Shown: positions 11,466-21,169, counted from the stretch's first letter. The stretch: 64,000 nt of DNA from Winogradskyella tangerina (GCF_003260205.1 NZ_QERF01000002.1:496001-560000); one strand, 5' to 3'. A program made the numbers and translations. The notes: generated by a model not told the origin, from the letters alone.

Positions 11466-11855
11466 ATGCAAACCTTCGAGAAAACCATTACCGTAATTGA
11501 AGACGATTTAGATCAACTCAATCACGTTAACAATGTGAGATATGTGCAATGGGTTCAGGATATGGCAGAAGCCCATTGGCTACAAAATGCTTCCAAAGCC
11601 ATATTAGATCAGTTTTTTTGGGTCTTGGTAAGTCATATAATTGATTATAAGAATCAGGCTGTTTTAGGTGATGAACTAAAACTTAAAACCTACGTTTCAA
11701 GTTCAGAAGGATTCTTTTCAATTCGTCAGGTTGAAATATATAACGCTTCAAACGGTAAACTACTCGTTAAATCTGAAACCAAATGGTGCCTTATGGATTT
11801 GAAAAAGAAACGACCATCAAAAATACCTTCAGAATTAGCCACCTTATTTGATTAA
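11466..11855 (+). CDS. Acyl-CoA thioesterase, 4-hydroxybenzoyl-CoA type
   Basis: This single hotdog-fold domain of 129 residues hydrolyses acyl-CoA thioesters in the cytoplasm. The active-site segment DQLNHVNNVRYVQW near residue 16 is the classic YbgC/4HBT signature, and KLLVKSETKWCLMDL is the usual C-terminal strand pair. The substrate chain length cannot be deduced. A -7-like TATCTTTA lies about 20 bp upstream, just after the previous gene, so it may have its own promoter. Confidence 0.9.
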   Translation: MQTFEKTITVIEDDLDQLNHVNNVRYVQWVQDMAEAHWLQNASKAILDQFFWVLVSHIIDYKNQAVLGDELKLKTYVSSSEGFFSIRQVEIYNASNGKLLVKSETKWCLMDLKKKRPSKIPSELATLFD

Positions 11856-11936
11856 CAATATTTTAGGTTAAAGTTTTTTTAATTGACCCAAGGGTTTCAC
11901 ATTTATCTACGTTCTTTAGCTCACCAATCCTTTAAT

Positions 11937-12701
11937 ATGAGACACCTTCTATTTTTGGTATGCTTTTTTGGCTTTAACAATCATATTTTCGCGCAAACAC
12001 TTGAAGGTAAAGTGTACGATTCAAAATCTGTAGTTAAGGATATAAAGGTTTTGAACAAAACTCAAAAGCGACTTACTGTAACCGATGAAGATGGTAATTT
12101 TAGTATTGTGGCAAAGGTCAATGATACCATTTCCTTCGAATCTTTATTTTATCATCCTCTAGAAGTTGTTTTAAACGATTCGCATTTTGAAGATGTCAAT
12201 GTTTTTGAAATAAAAAAGATCATAAGTGAGCTCGACGAAGTAAATGTTGAAGCTGAACCTGAGCAACCTGAATTTGAAGAAGAAACCTATAATACTGATC
12301 TTCAAAATCTGATAAAGGAAGACATCAAACGTAATCCCCAACTCTATCAACCACAAGGCGCAACCTATGGTGTAGACTTTGTTTATTTAATTGGACAAAT
12401 AGCAAAACTTTTCAAGCGAAAACGGCCTAAAACACCGATCTATAAACCTCTCAATTACAAACAAATTGATTCTTTATTCAGTAGCAGTTCCATTTTCACA
12501 GAGCGATTAATAACCGAAGATCTTAAGATCCCTTCTGATAAAACAAAATTATTTTATGATTTCTGCGAAGCCAAAGGCATCAGTTCTGAATTACTAAAAG
12601 AAGAGAAAAAAATGATGTTGCTAGAACAGCTAGTACTCAACAGTCAATTATTTTTAATTCTCCTCGAAGAGTACGGGGAAGAAAAGACCACTAAAGACTA
12701 A
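11937..12701 (+). CDS. Secreted carboxypeptidase-regulatory-like protein, 254 aa
   Basis: The ATG at 11937 is preferred to an upstream TTG because it begins a clean signal peptide (MRHLLFLVCFFGF...IFAQ). Residues of about 22-95 form a CarboxypepD_reg-like domain with LEGKVYDSK at the start and VTDEDGNFSI in the middle, similar to the plug-proximal domains of TonB-linked proteins. An acidic linker follows (EAEPEQPEFEEE), then a helical C-terminal half of unknown role. The protein is periplasmic or outer-membrane-associated. No TonB-dependent receptor barrel is present, so this is a stand-alone family member. Confidence 0.75.
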   Translation: MRHLLFLVCFFGFNNHIFAQTLEGKVYDSKSVVKDIKVLNKTQKRLTVTDEDGNFSIVAKVNDTISFESLFYHPLEVVLNDSHFEDVNVFEIKKIISELDEVNVEAEPEQPEFEEETYNTDLQNLIKEDIKRNPQLYQPQGATYGVDFVYLIGQIAKLFKRKRPKTPIYKPLNYKQIDSLFSSSSIFTERLITEDLKIPSDKTKLFYDFCEAKGISSELLKEEKKMMLLEQLVLNSQLFLILLEEYGEEKTTKD

Positions 12702-12781
12702 AGTTCTTATATAATTACATAGTTTCATAATAATTCCTAACTTCAAAAGTTATATTTTAGAGCCAAATTATATAACTCTTT

Positions 12782-14350
12782 ATGAAGCGACTACTACCAT
12801 TCTTTCTTTGTCTTGGAATAATTCTATTTTGGAGTTCATGCCGCGAGGATTTTGAATTTTCACCCAGCACAGGAAATTTAGAATTTGAAAGAGATACCGT
12901 TTATCTTGATACGGTATTTACCAACATTGGTTCTAGCACATATAATCTTAAGGTTTATAACCGTAGTGATGAGGATATTGTAATACCAACCATTCAATTA
13001 GAAAATGGTGTTGGTTCGTTTTATAGAATGAATGTTGACGGTACAACTGGCCTACCTGGTGCTCAGGAAGGTAAGTTTTTCGAAAATGTAGAGCTTCTGG
13101 CCAACGATAGTTTGTTTATTTTTATTGAAACCACAATCGATATTGAAACACTTTCGAGCTCTGATACTCAGTTTTTATATACCGATCGTATTTTGTTCGA
13201 TTCTGGTAATAATCAGCAAGACGTCGATTTAGTTACACTTGTGAAGGATGCCATGTTCATCTTCCCAAGTAGGGATGAAAATACGGGTATTATCGAAACG
13301 CTGACTTTCGATGTTGACGGTGATGGTACACCAGATGAAACCACCTTGCAAGGCCGTTTTTTAGAAACTGATGAACTTACGTTTACCAATGAAAAGCCAT
13401 ACGTAATTTATGGCTACGCTGCTGTTGGTGACGGACAAACACTGACCATGGAACCGGGTGTGCGTGTACATTTTCATGCCGACTCCGGAATAATAGTTAC
13501 TGATGGCGGAACCCTAAATATAAATGGTGATCTTAGCACAAATCCCGAAGTTTTAGAAAATGAAGTTATTCTTGAAGGCGACCGTTTAGAACCATTGTTT
13601 ACAGACGTTCCTGGACAATGGGGAACCATCTGGTTGTTCAATGGAAGTATGAATAATACGATTAACTATGCAACGATTAAAAACGCCACAATTGGTGTGC
13701 TTTCGGAGGGTAATCAGGATGAGGCGAATGATAAACTTACCATAACGAATTCGCAAATCTATAATTCGAGTGCCTTTGGAATTTTAGGAAGAGCAACATC
13801 AATAGCGGGAGAAAATGTGGTGATAAACAATTCTGGGCAATCATCATTCGCAGGAACTTTCGGTGGTAAATATAACTTCACGCATTGTACCATTGCCAAT
13901 TACTGGAATAGCAGTTTTCGACAGTTCCCGTCGGTCTTATTGAACGATTTTACGGTTGATGAAAACAACACAGTGTTCACAAACGACTTAACGGAGGCGA
14001 ACTTTAACAACTGTATTATTTATGGCAATGATAACCCTGAGTTTTTATTAGAAGACGAAGGTGCTGTATTCAATTTTAAATTCAATAATTGTTTGCTTCG
14101 ATTTGATAATAGCACACTCGCAGGAACAGGAAACTATGTATTCAGTGACGGCATGTTTTACGAAGGAAATATTTTCAACGTAGATCCAGATTTTGAAGGT
14201 CCTTTTGATAACCTCATGCGCATTGGCCAAGATTCTGGTGCCAACGGTATTGGCAGCCCAGATTTTCTTATCTCACCAGATATTCTGGGTAACGCTCGTA
14301 CGTCTCCGCCAGATGCTGGGGCTTACATAAGCACTACTTTTGAAGACTAA
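12782..14350 (+). CDS. Beta-helix repeat lipoprotein, 522 aa
   Basis: The signal peptide ends in WSSC, so cysteine 20 is the likely lipid anchor. Residues of about 25-130 resemble an Ig-like domain (LDTVFTNIGSSTYNLKVYNRS). A calcium-loop-like DVDGDGTPDE occurs at about residues 177-187. From about 205 to the end, short strands and asparagine ladders (for example INGDL, ITNSQIYNSSAFGI, FNNCIIYGND) are typical of right-handed parallel beta-helices. Surface attachment or carbohydrate binding is possible but no catalytic residues can be assigned. It abuts its convergent neighbour with no spacer. Confidence 0.75.
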   Translation: MKRLLPFFLCLGIILFWSSCREDFEFSPSTGNLEFERDTVYLDTVFTNIGSSTYNLKVYNRSDEDIVIPTIQLENGVGSFYRMNVDGTTGLPGAQEGKFFENVELLANDSLFIFIETTIDIETLSSSDTQFLYTDRILFDSGNNQQDVDLVTLVKDAMFIFPSRDENTGIIETLTFDVDGDGTPDETTLQGRFLETDELTFTNEKPYVIYGYAAVGDGQTLTMEPGVRVHFHADSGIIVTDGGTLNINGDLSTNPEVLENEVILEGDRLEPLFTDVPGQWGTIWLFNGSMNNTINYATIKNATIGVLSEGNQDEANDKLTITNSQIYNSSAFGILGRATSIAGENVVINNSGQSSFAGTFGGKYNFTHCTIANYWNSSFRQFPSVLLNDFTVDENNTVFTNDLTEANFNNCIIYGNDNPEFLLEDEGAVFNFKFNNCLLRFDNSTLAGTGNYVFSDGMFYEGNIFNVDPDFEGPFDNLMRIGQDSGANGIGSPDFLISPDILGNARTSPPDAGAYISTTFED

Positions 14351-15592
14351 CTAATCGTAAATTAGAGTACCTTCTTCTTCCGTTTTCGGAATAACAAGCA
14401 GATCATAGCGTTGCACTAATTCGGCGATTTTCGGATTGAGTTTATAGCGTTGAGGATAATAGAAATAGCCTTTAATTAAACGTCTGAGATCGATCATAAC
14501 CCATTCGTCTTCTTTACCCATCTGCAAGAGATCTTTAAAGTTTTTAAAGTACCGATTTTCAGAAGTATAATAGTCTTTGAGTTCTCCATCTTCTATTGCA
14601 TATCTCGACATAAACCCGATGTTTAGTGCTGTATTTCCGTGGTACTCGGCAATTTCATTAAGGGTATTTCCCACTTCATAAAGACTGAGAGGCGAAAATC
14701 CTTTTGACAAATGATAACCTCCCATTTTTATAAGCATTCGATCTTTTGAGAGGTCAAAGTTTGAATTGCTCAAACCTCTGCGAAGCTGGGCCTTCATGTA
14801 CTTAATTCTGGTGGCGTTGTTCTCGTACCATTGCCTTTGATTGTATAACAAATAAATGGCACTGCTCTGTTTTAAGGCCTCGATTATTTCAAGATTTTTT
14901 ACTTCTGAAGCCATAGCTTTTAAGAAGTCCTTCAACCGTTCTGATTTTGAAATTGAAACGTGCAAATTTTGCTTATCAGACTGATCATCTAAATAAAATT
15001 GTTGAAGCTCTTCACGCATTTTATCGTATAAGTCTTTATGCTCCTTTTTACGCTCTGCGTTCAAATTATTATACATTTTATCGATAAGCATTACGTAACT
15101 ATCATAAAACTCCTGATCAATTCCGAAGACATTCCAGGAAGCATCTTTTGCAGTCTGCAAAAACTGTGCATCTTCCTTATAATCAAAAAATGGAAAGGGT
15201 GTATTAACGTAACCATCTTCCTCTTTGGTAAGATACTCTTGATGTAACTGTTTTAGGGATTGCTCAACATTACCCTCCAATGTATTTAAAAGCTCTCCGG
15301 TAATTGGTCCTACTTCCAGCGCCATAGTTTTGCAGCCTAACTGATTTAAAATTGGAATTACGGCGTTGGTAAATTCTGAAATTCTCTTCGAGCCATGATA
15401 TTCTCCTATCATGGTGAATTGCGCTTTTGCTATTTCTTGCTTTAGAAAATCTCCTCCTTCGCCAATTAACATACCATTTTCAACAGAGAAACTATAGGTG
15501 AACGGTTCTAGCTGTGCTACGGTTAGGGTATCTTGTGCATGGACACTGCTCATCCATAGACAACATACAATAATGTTGATTACTGTTCTCAT
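14351..15592 (-). CDS. EreA/ChaN-superfamily exported protein, 413 aa
   Basis: A signal peptide ends in VHAQ. The core begins with FTMIGEYHGSKRISEF and continues with MALEVGP, then much later MLIKMGGYHLSKGF. An acidic-histidine pair after a hydrophobic strand, plus a later GxxH strand, are marks of the EreA/ChaN/TraB superfamily, whose members include esterases, haem-binding proteins and peptidases. The exact activity is unknown. Its start codon overlaps the stop of the next upstream gene by 4 bases (ATGA), so the two are translationally coupled and probably work together. Confidence 0.7.
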   Translation of the reverse strand: MRTVINIIVCCLWMSSVHAQDTLTVAQLEPFTYSFSVENGMLIGEGGDFLKQEIAKAQFTMIGEYHGSKRISEFTNAVIPILNQLGCKTMALEVGPITGELLNTLEGNVEQSLKQLHQEYLTKEEDGYVNTPFPFFDYKEDAQFLQTAKDASWNVFGIDQEFYDSYVMLIDKMYNNLNAERKKEHKDLYDKMREELQQFYLDDQSDKQNLHVSISKSERLKDFLKAMASEVKNLEIIEALKQSSAIYLLYNQRQWYENNATRIKYMKAQLRRGLSNSNFDLSKDRMLIKMGGYHLSKGFSPLSLYEVGNTLNEIAEYHGNTALNIGFMSRYAIEDGELKDYYTSENRYFKNFKDLLQMGKEDEWVMIDLRRLIKGYFYYPQRYKLNPKIAELVQRYDLLVIPKTEEEGTLIYD

Positions 15593-16551
15593 TTGATGTG
15601 TTTTTTAATGTCGTTATACATGATAACTTTAAGGTTGGCATTTAAACGTTTTAACTCCTCGCTAACCGCTTTAGCATGACCAGCACCAACGATTAATACC
15701 GTGCGTTTTACATTATTTTTCTCTAAAACCTCGAGAATATTCTTAGCCATGTTGACATTTCTGTCGTCCCATTTTTTCATTTGAAGATCATAGTCATCAC
15801 CGCCAAATCCTTCATAACGCAAGGAGTTGATGCGGTAATAAGCATCTAAAGTTTCAGGTTTGTTGACATACCTTCCTAGTGAACCTGAAAGACCCGCAAA
15901 AATGTTCCCCCATGTATCGCGTCGCATTGCTTTTTTGAACGCCTTCTTACCTTCCTTGGTACCTGAATTAAGGCTGCGCTGCCAAGCTGGCCAGTAACCG
16001 GCGTAACCAGCATGACTGTCAACGCCGTATACTTTTTTAAGTTCTAATTTTCGCATTAGCTGAAAGGTAAGATCAGTATTCTGATTACCATAAGGCTTAA
16101 ATTTTTCAGTTGTCCCAAATCTGGCCAAGTAACCATACATTCTATGATTGCCCTGATCACCAATACTTAAAAAATAAGATTGAAGTTGTCTAAATTGCAA
16201 GCTATCTAATTCTGAATTTGGCTTTTGCAATAGACCATTAATGACGTTCATATCTAAATTGAAAGAATCCTTCTTCTTTAAATAAGCCTCTTTAAATCTC
16301 GCGTTCCACTCGCCCATCGCCGCAGTATCACCAGTTTTTGAATACTCAGCCATAATAAGCTCTGGCTCGTACTTCAAAATCTTTTTTACCATTGGTTTGT
16401 ATTGGCGTTTTACTATGCCAGGCAATTGATGCATATCACCAACAATTAGAATCTCTTGTTGCTCTTGTGCAATAATATTAGAGAATTGAATAAATAAAAG
16501 TGCTACGAAAAGTTTAGATAGATTTTTCATGATGTTCGTTTTTAATGACAT
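15589..16551 (-). CDS. DUF5694-type exported protein, EreA/TraB superfamily
   Basis: The signal peptide (with start at 16551 or at the internal ATG 16530) ends in IIAQ. The mature protein begins with ILIVGDMHQLPG, followed by LIMAEYSKTGD and, near the C-terminus, VLIVGAGHAKAVSEEL. These three conserved strands correspond to the histidine and acidic positions of the TraB/EreA-type fold. Members of this family in Bacteroidota are uncharacterised. The gene is the first of a two-gene operon with a second superfamily member, overlapping it by four bases. Confidence 0.7.
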   Translation of the reverse strand: MSLKTNIMKNLSKLFVALLFIQFSNIIAQEQQEILIVGDMHQLPGIVKRQYKPMVKKILKYEPELIMAEYSKTGDTAAMGEWNARFKEAYLKKKDSFNLDMNVINGLLQKPNSELDSLQFRQLQSYFLSIGDQGNHRMYGYLARFGTTEKFKPYGNQNTDLTFQLMRKLELKKVYGVDSHAGYAGYWPAWQRSLNSGTKEGKKAFKKAMRRDTWGNIFAGLSGSLGRYVNKPETLDAYYRINSLRYEGFGGDDYDLQMKKWDDRNVNMAKNILEVLEKNNVKRTVLIVGAGHAKAVSEELKRLNANLKVIMYNDIKKHIK

Positions 16552-16654
16552 GTCAAATTTCTCATCTATTTATCATTCTAGAAAAGAGAATCTGTAAACT
16601 GATGAAAGTCCTCTGTCAACTTAGATGTAACTAATTTCAAATTTTCAAAAAACG

Positions 16655-16722
16655 AGTTCACAGATAAATATTTGAAGTTCACAGATAGCATTGGTAGGTA
16701 AAAGCATATTTCCTTAGTTTCG
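16655..16722 (+). promoter_or_regulatory. LytTR-type direct repeats and promoter of the LytS/LytTR operon
   Basis: AGTTCACAGATA occurs at 16655-16666 and again at 16676-16687, a 21-bp period. This is the two-turn spacing bound by LytTR-domain regulators. TTG at 16691-16693 and TAGTTTCG at 16715-16722 form a promoter (21-bp spacer) whose start would fall at the ATG (16728), so the mRNA is probably leaderless. A near-copy in inverse orientation, ATCTGTAAACT, lies at 16590-16600. Autoregulation by the adjacent regulator is inferred. Confidence 0.6.
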
Positions 16723-16727
16723 CAAGT

Positions 16728-17762
16728 ATGAAATTTGAAATAAAAAAACTCAGCCTTTGGTTTATAATTTATTATCTGGTAACAGATGTCATCGGAGAAA
16801 TTCTCGATGCAAAATCCTTTAATGAAGTTATTGAGTATCACTTTCAACCAAGAATTATAACGCTCACACTTTCAGTAGGTTTTGTTTTCTTCTTGTACGC
16901 CCTTTGCTCCTACGCTGTGTTTTATAAACGGCATAACAAAAACCCATTCTGGATCAATATTATAATTATCCTGCCCTGTCTTGTGGCTTTAATTGGGGTG
17001 AGATATTTAATTGAAGAGGTTCTTTTTAGAAGTATTTTTGGTTTTGGTAATTACCGGCCAGATGTAGAACTATCTTACTACTTTTTCGATAATTTCTATT
17101 ACGTTTTTCAGTATTGTGCCTTGGGAATCATTTTCTATTTCTGGCAGTATTCGAAGTATAAAGATGAGCGCACAAACCAGTTACTTCTCGAAAATCAACG
17201 CATGGAGCTCGACCTTTTGCGGTCTCAAACCAATCCACACTTTTTATTCAATACACTCAATAATATTTATGCGCTAGTGCATGTCGATAAAGACAAAGCA
17301 CTCAATGCCATAGAAAAGTTATCATTATTACTGCGTTATTCTTTATATAAAACGAAGACCGTTGTGCCCCTAAATGACGAGATCTCACAGATTAAAAATT
17401 TTATTGAGCTCGAATCGCTAAGACACAAGGATACTCCGAATATTGAATTACATACTGAAGGTATAATTGAAGGTATTCAGGTGCCACAATTCATTTTATT
17501 ACCATTTGTTGAGAATGCTTTCAAACATGGTAAAATGCATAGTGAAACACAGCCCATCGCGATTCATATTATTGTGGAAGATGATCAATTGAAATATAAG
17601 GTTCTTAATGAGATCGAAGAGAAGAAAAAAGACAAAGTTGGTGGTTTAGGTTTGGATAATTTGAAGAAGCGTCTCGAACTATTATTCCCAAAAGACTATA
17701 TCTTTGATTGTTCTGCTGAAAATTCAGTTTATAAAGCGTTTTTACAAATACCTCTAAAATGA
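16728..17762 (+). CDS. LytS/YehU-type sensor histidine kinase
   Basis: Four or more hydrophobic segments occupy the first 145 residues, without a recognised ligand domain, so sensing is probably within the membrane. A short coiled coil leads to the His_kinase domain QTNPHFLFNTLNNIYAL, where H171 is the phosphoacceptor. The ATPase domain has the N box PFVENAFKHGK and the G box GLGLDNLKKRL. The kinase phosphorylates the LytTR regulator encoded immediately downstream; the two genes overlap by four bases. Length is typical at 344 residues. Confidence 0.93.
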   Translation: MKFEIKKLSLWFIIYYLVTDVIGEILDAKSFNEVIEYHFQPRIITLTLSVGFVFFLYALCSYAVFYKRHNKNPFWINIIIILPCLVALIGVRYLIEEVLFRSIFGFGNYRPDVELSYYFFDNFYYVFQYCALGIIFYFWQYSKYKDERTNQLLLENQRMELDLLRSQTNPHFLFNTLNNIYALVHVDKDKALNAIEKLSLLLRYSLYKTKTVVPLNDEISQIKNFIELESLRHKDTPNIELHTEGIIEGIQVPQFILLPFVENAFKHGKMHSETQPIAIHIIVEDDQLKYKVLNEIEEKKKDKVGGLGLDNLKKRLELLFPKDYIFDCSAENSVYKAFLQIPLK

Positions 17763-18442
17763 CCTGTATAATCATAGATGACGAGCCTTTAGCCGTTAAT
17801 TTGCTAGAATCTTATGTTTCTAAAATTGAAGATCTGAAACTCTTAGGAACTTTCAATAATCCTCTCGACGCCTTAAAGTTATTGCGTGAAACACCGGTTG
17901 ACCTTTTGTTTTTAGATATTCAAATGCCTGAAATAACAGGTGTTGAATTCAAAAAGATCATCAATCCTGAGGTGAAGGTCATTTTCACGACGGCTTATTC
18001 TGAATATGCTTTAGAAAGCTACGATCTAAATGCGGTTGATTACTTGCTGAAGCCAATTACATTTCAACGATTTCTTCAGGCAGTTGAAAAAGTTCAGGAA
18101 AAACCTTCGAGTGTTCAGCCTGAAGAAAATGTCAATTATATTTTCGTAAAAACTGAATACCGCCACCAAAAAATTGTCTTATCAGATATCCTATTTATGA
18201 AAGGATTGAGTGATTATGTGGCAATTCAAACGAAAGAAAATAAAGTCCTTACGCTACAAAACATGAAAGATTTTGAACAGATCCTACCCAAAAACAGGTT
18301 TATGCGCGTTCATAAATCTTACATCGTAAGTTTCGAACACATCGAATTTATTGAACGCAATCGAATTGTCATTGAAGGCGAATACATTCCAATCGGCGCC
18401 ACCTACAAGGATGCCTTCTGGAAGGCCATAAATGGAGAATAA
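17759..18442 (+). CDS. LytTR-family response regulator
   Basis: The receiver domain has acidic residues D7-D8, phosphoacceptor D53 in LFLDIQMPE, the conserved TTAYSEYAL and lysine in LLKPI. A LytTR DNA-binding domain spans about residues 127-227, with FVKTEYRHQKI, MKDFEQILP and FMRVHKSYIVS. LytTR proteins bind direct repeats spaced by about two helical turns, and such a pair lies just before the operon promoter. The gene stops directly against the convergent glyA stop codon. Confidence 0.95.
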   Translation: MTCIIIDDEPLAVNLLESYVSKIEDLKLLGTFNNPLDALKLLRETPVDLLFLDIQMPEITGVEFKKIINPEVKVIFTTAYSEYALESYDLNAVDYLLKPITFQRFLQAVEKVQEKPSSVQPEENVNYIFVKTEYRHQKIVLSDILFMKGLSDYVAIQTKENKVLTLQNMKDFEQILPKNRFMRVHKSYIVSFEHIEFIERNRIVIEGEYIPIGATYKDAFWKAINGE

Positions 18443-19717
18443 TTAAGGATTGAATAATGGTCTACCGTCCATTAGTTCATTCACCTTTTGCGCAACACCT
18501 TCTAGAACAGTCTCATTTTCGTGATTATTTATAACCTCATCAATAAGATCAACCACATAACTCATATCATTCTCTTTGAGTCCTCTTGTGGTAATAGCCG
18601 GAGTACCTACTCTAATACCTGATGTCACAAATGGCGATTCCGTATCGAATGGCACCATATTTTTGTTTACGGTGATATCTGCTTTAACCAAGGCATTTTC
18701 AGCATCCTTACCAGTAATATTCTTGTTGCGAAGGTCGATAAGCATCATATGGTTATCGGTTCCACCAGAAATTAGATGATAATCTTTTGCTACGAAGGCC
18801 TTAGCCATGGCATCGGCGTTATTTTTCACCCGTAACATGTAATGCATAAATTCGTCAGTCAGTGCCTCGCCAAATGCAATAGCTTTTGCTGCTATAACGT
18901 GCTCTAATGGCCCGCCTTGATTCCCTGGAAATACTCCTGAATCTAAAAGACCAGACATCTTACGGAGTTTACCACTTTTCAAAGTAATACCAAATGGGTT
19001 ATCGATATTTTCACCCATCATAATAAGTCCGCCTCTTGGACCTCTTAAGGTTTTATGTGTTGTTGTAGTTACAACATGACAGTGCGGCATTGGATCATTA
19101 AGAATTCCTTTTGCTATAAGTCCGGATGGATGAGAAATATCAGCCAATAAAATTGCACCTACATTATCTGCAACTTCTCTAAACTTTGCAAAATCCATAT
19201 CACGCGAATAGGCCGAAGCACCTGCAATTATTAATTTTGGACGTTCCTTTTCAGCAACATCAGATAACATATCGTAATCAATGTAGCCAGTATCTTTCTT
19301 AACACCATAGAATGTTGGTTTGTACAAGCGACCAGAAAAATTCACTGGTGAGCCGTGCGTTAAATGACCTCCATGAGATAAATCGAAACCTAAAATAGTA
19401 TCACCAGGTTTTAAACATGCATGAAAAACTGCAGTATTGGCTTGGCTACCTGAATGCGGTTGCACATTAGCATAAGCCGCACCAAAAAGCGTTTTTGCTC
19501 TTTCAATGGCGACACGTTCAACTTCGTCCACTACTTCACATCCACCATAATAGCGCTTTCCAGGGTAGCCTTCGGCATACTTATTTGTAAGGACAGAGCC
19601 TGTAGCTTCCATGACTTGGTCACTTACAAAATTTTCAGAAGCGATTAATTCAATACCATCTAATTGGCGTTCTCTTTCGGCATTTATAAGTTCAAAGATT
19701 TGTTCGTCGCGTTGCAT
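18443..19717 (-). CDS. glyA: Serine hydroxymethyltransferase
   Basis: This PLP enzyme interconverts serine and glycine and loads one-carbon units onto tetrahydrofolate. The PLP lysine is K222 in [14 protein letters not shown]. Other hallmarks are [36 protein letters not shown] and the [10 protein letters not shown] strand. The length of 424 residues is normal for the family. The gene is transcribed alone, divergent from fumarylacetoacetase. Confidence 0.98.
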   Translation of the reverse strand: MQRDEQIFELINAERERQLDGIELIASENFVSDQVMEATGSVLTNKYAEGYPGKRYYGGCEVVDEVERVAIERAKTLFGAAYANVQPHSGSQANTAVFHACLKPGDTILGFDLSHGGHLTHGSPVNFSGRLYKPTFYGVKKDTGYIDYDMLSDVAEKERPKLIIAGASAYSRDMDFAKFREVADNVGAILLADISHPSGLIAKGILNDPMPHCHVVTTTTHKTLRGPRGGLIMMGENIDNPFGITLKSGKLRKMSGLLDSGVFPGNQGGPLEHVIAAKAIAFGEALTDEFMHYMLRVKNNADAMAKAFVAKDYHLISGGTDNHMMLIDLRNKNITGKDAENALVKADITVNKNMVPFDTESPFVTSGIRVGTPAITTRGLKENDMSYVVDLIDEVINNHENETVLEGVAQKVNELMDGRPLFNP

Positions 19718-19753
19718 AAATTTTCTCTATAGTTAAATGAGCATCAAAAATAC

Positions 19754-19792
19754 TAAAACATTAGTTTTAATATCAAAAATTATGTAGGTTTG
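19754..19792 (+). promoter_or_regulatory. Dyad and -7 box upstream of fumarylacetoacetase
   Basis: TAAAAC-ATTA-GTTTTA (19754-19769) is a 6-4-6 palindrome lying over the expected -33 region of an exact -7 box TAGGTTTG (19785-19792). It could be an operator for aromatic amino-acid catabolism, but the sequence is AT-rich and only one copy is seen. Confidence 0.4.
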
Positions 19793-19830
19793 AATAGAAA
19801 AATAATGAACATTTAATCAACAATAAAGCT

Positions 19831-21123
19831 ATGCCATTATCAGCTAATAACCCAAATAGAACATCATGGTTATATGTCAACAAATATTCTGATTTTCCTA
19901 TTCAGAATATTCCGTTCGGTGTATTTCTTACAAGAGAAGATATCATCACCATCGGAACACGAATAGGTGATACCGCCATTGACCTTGGTGCCTTACATCA
20001 ATTGGGTTATTTTGATGGAATTCCGTTGACCGATGATATTTTTCTTCAGGATTCATTAAATGACTTCATTGCTGACGGAAGAAAAACATGGCGCGCCGTT
20101 AGAAATCGTGTTGCTGAGATCTTCGACGCGAATAATGACGAACTTAAAAACAATACCAAGCATAAAGAGATCATTTGTTTCCGATTAGATGAAATTGAAA
20201 TGCAAATGCCTATTCATGTTGGTGATTACACCGACTTTTATTCGAGTAAAGAACATGCGACTAATGTTGGTTCGATGTTTAGAGATCCCGACAATGCACT
20301 TATGCCAAATTGGTTACATATTCCGGTAGGCTATCACGGACGTAGTTCTTCAATTGTAACGACTCATATTCCAATTCATAGACCACAGGGACAAACACTT
20401 CCTGAAGGATCAGATACGCCGGTTTTTGGTCCGAGCAAATTGGTAGATTTTGAATTGGAAATGGCCTTTATTACAACAGATGCCAATGACTTAGGTGAAC
20501 CAATTCCTGTTGAAGAAGCGGAAGAATATATCTTTGGATTGGTAGTGTTTAATGATTGGTCGGCTAGAGATATTCAGAAATGGGAATATGTTCCTTTAGG
20601 TCCTTTCTTAGGAAAGAACTTTGCTTCAGCCATGTCTCCATGGATTGTGACCTTAGATGCTCTTGAGCCTTTTAGAGTTGAAAGTCCAAAACAAGATCCA
20701 AAACCTTTACCATATCTACAAACCAAAGGCAAGCACAGCTTTGACATTCATTTGGAAGCTGGTATAATTCCGAAAGGCGGTAAAGAAACGACGGTTTGCA
20801 AAACAAATTTCAAATATATGTACTGGAATATGGCTCAGCAATTGGCGCATCATACCGTTAATGGTTGTCCGGTGAACTCTGGTGACATGATGGGAAGTGG
20901 AACAATTTCTGGCCCAACTGAAGATTCTTATGGTTCTATGTTAGAATTGACCTGGAAAGGTTCAAAACCAATCAAGTTAAAGGACGGTACAGAGCGAAAA
21001 TTTATTAATGATTACGATACTGTTGTTATGCGCGGTTATTGTGAGAATGACGATATACGTATTGGATTCGGACAGGTTAAAACCCAATTACTGCCAGTTT
21101 TCAATCCAAAAAAGAAAAAGTAA
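19831..21123 (+). CDS. fahA: Fumarylacetoacetase
   Basis: This enzyme cleaves 4-fumarylacetoacetate to fumarate and acetoacetate, the last step of tyrosine degradation. The N-terminal SH3-like domain carries FPIQNIPFGVF. The catalytic beta-roll has DYTDFYSSKEHATNVG (metal aspartate and catalytic histidine), PVGYHGRSSSIV, the acidic cluster FELEMAF, and LVVFNDWSARDIQKWEY. SGDMMGSGTISGP is the usual C-terminal motif. Length is 430 residues, as expected. Other tyrosine-pathway genes are not in the window. Confidence 0.97.
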   Translation: MPLSANNPNRTSWLYVNKYSDFPIQNIPFGVFLTREDIITIGTRIGDTAIDLGALHQLGYFDGIPLTDDIFLQDSLNDFIADGRKTWRAVRNRVAEIFDANNDELKNNTKHKEIICFRLDEIEMQMPIHVGDYTDFYSSKEHATNVGSMFRDPDNALMPNWLHIPVGYHGRSSSIVTTHIPIHRPQGQTLPEGSDTPVFGPSKLVDFELEMAFITTDANDLGEPIPVEEAEEYIFGLVVFNDWSARDIQKWEYVPLGPFLGKNFASAMSPWIVTLDALEPFRVESPKQDPKPLPYLQTKGKHSFDIHLEAGIIPKGGKETTVCKTNFKYMYWNMAQQLAHHTVNGCPVNSGDMMGSGTISGPTEDSYGSMLELTWKGSKPIKLKDGTERKFINDYDTVVMRGYCENDDIRIGFGQVKTQLLPVFNPKKKK

Positions 21124-21139
21124 ATTTTTATAAAGTTTG

Positions 21140-21169
21140 AAAAAACCTACCCGTTCGGGTAGGTTTTTT
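21140..21169 (+). terminator. Terminator of fahA, coincident with operator A
   Basis: A CCTACCC/GGGTAGG stem flanked by A6 and T6 forms a 13-bp hairpin with a GTTC loop, followed on both strands by T-runs. The same bases contain the palindrome CTACCC-GTTC-GGGTAG that recurs before other genes of this region. Confidence 0.85.
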
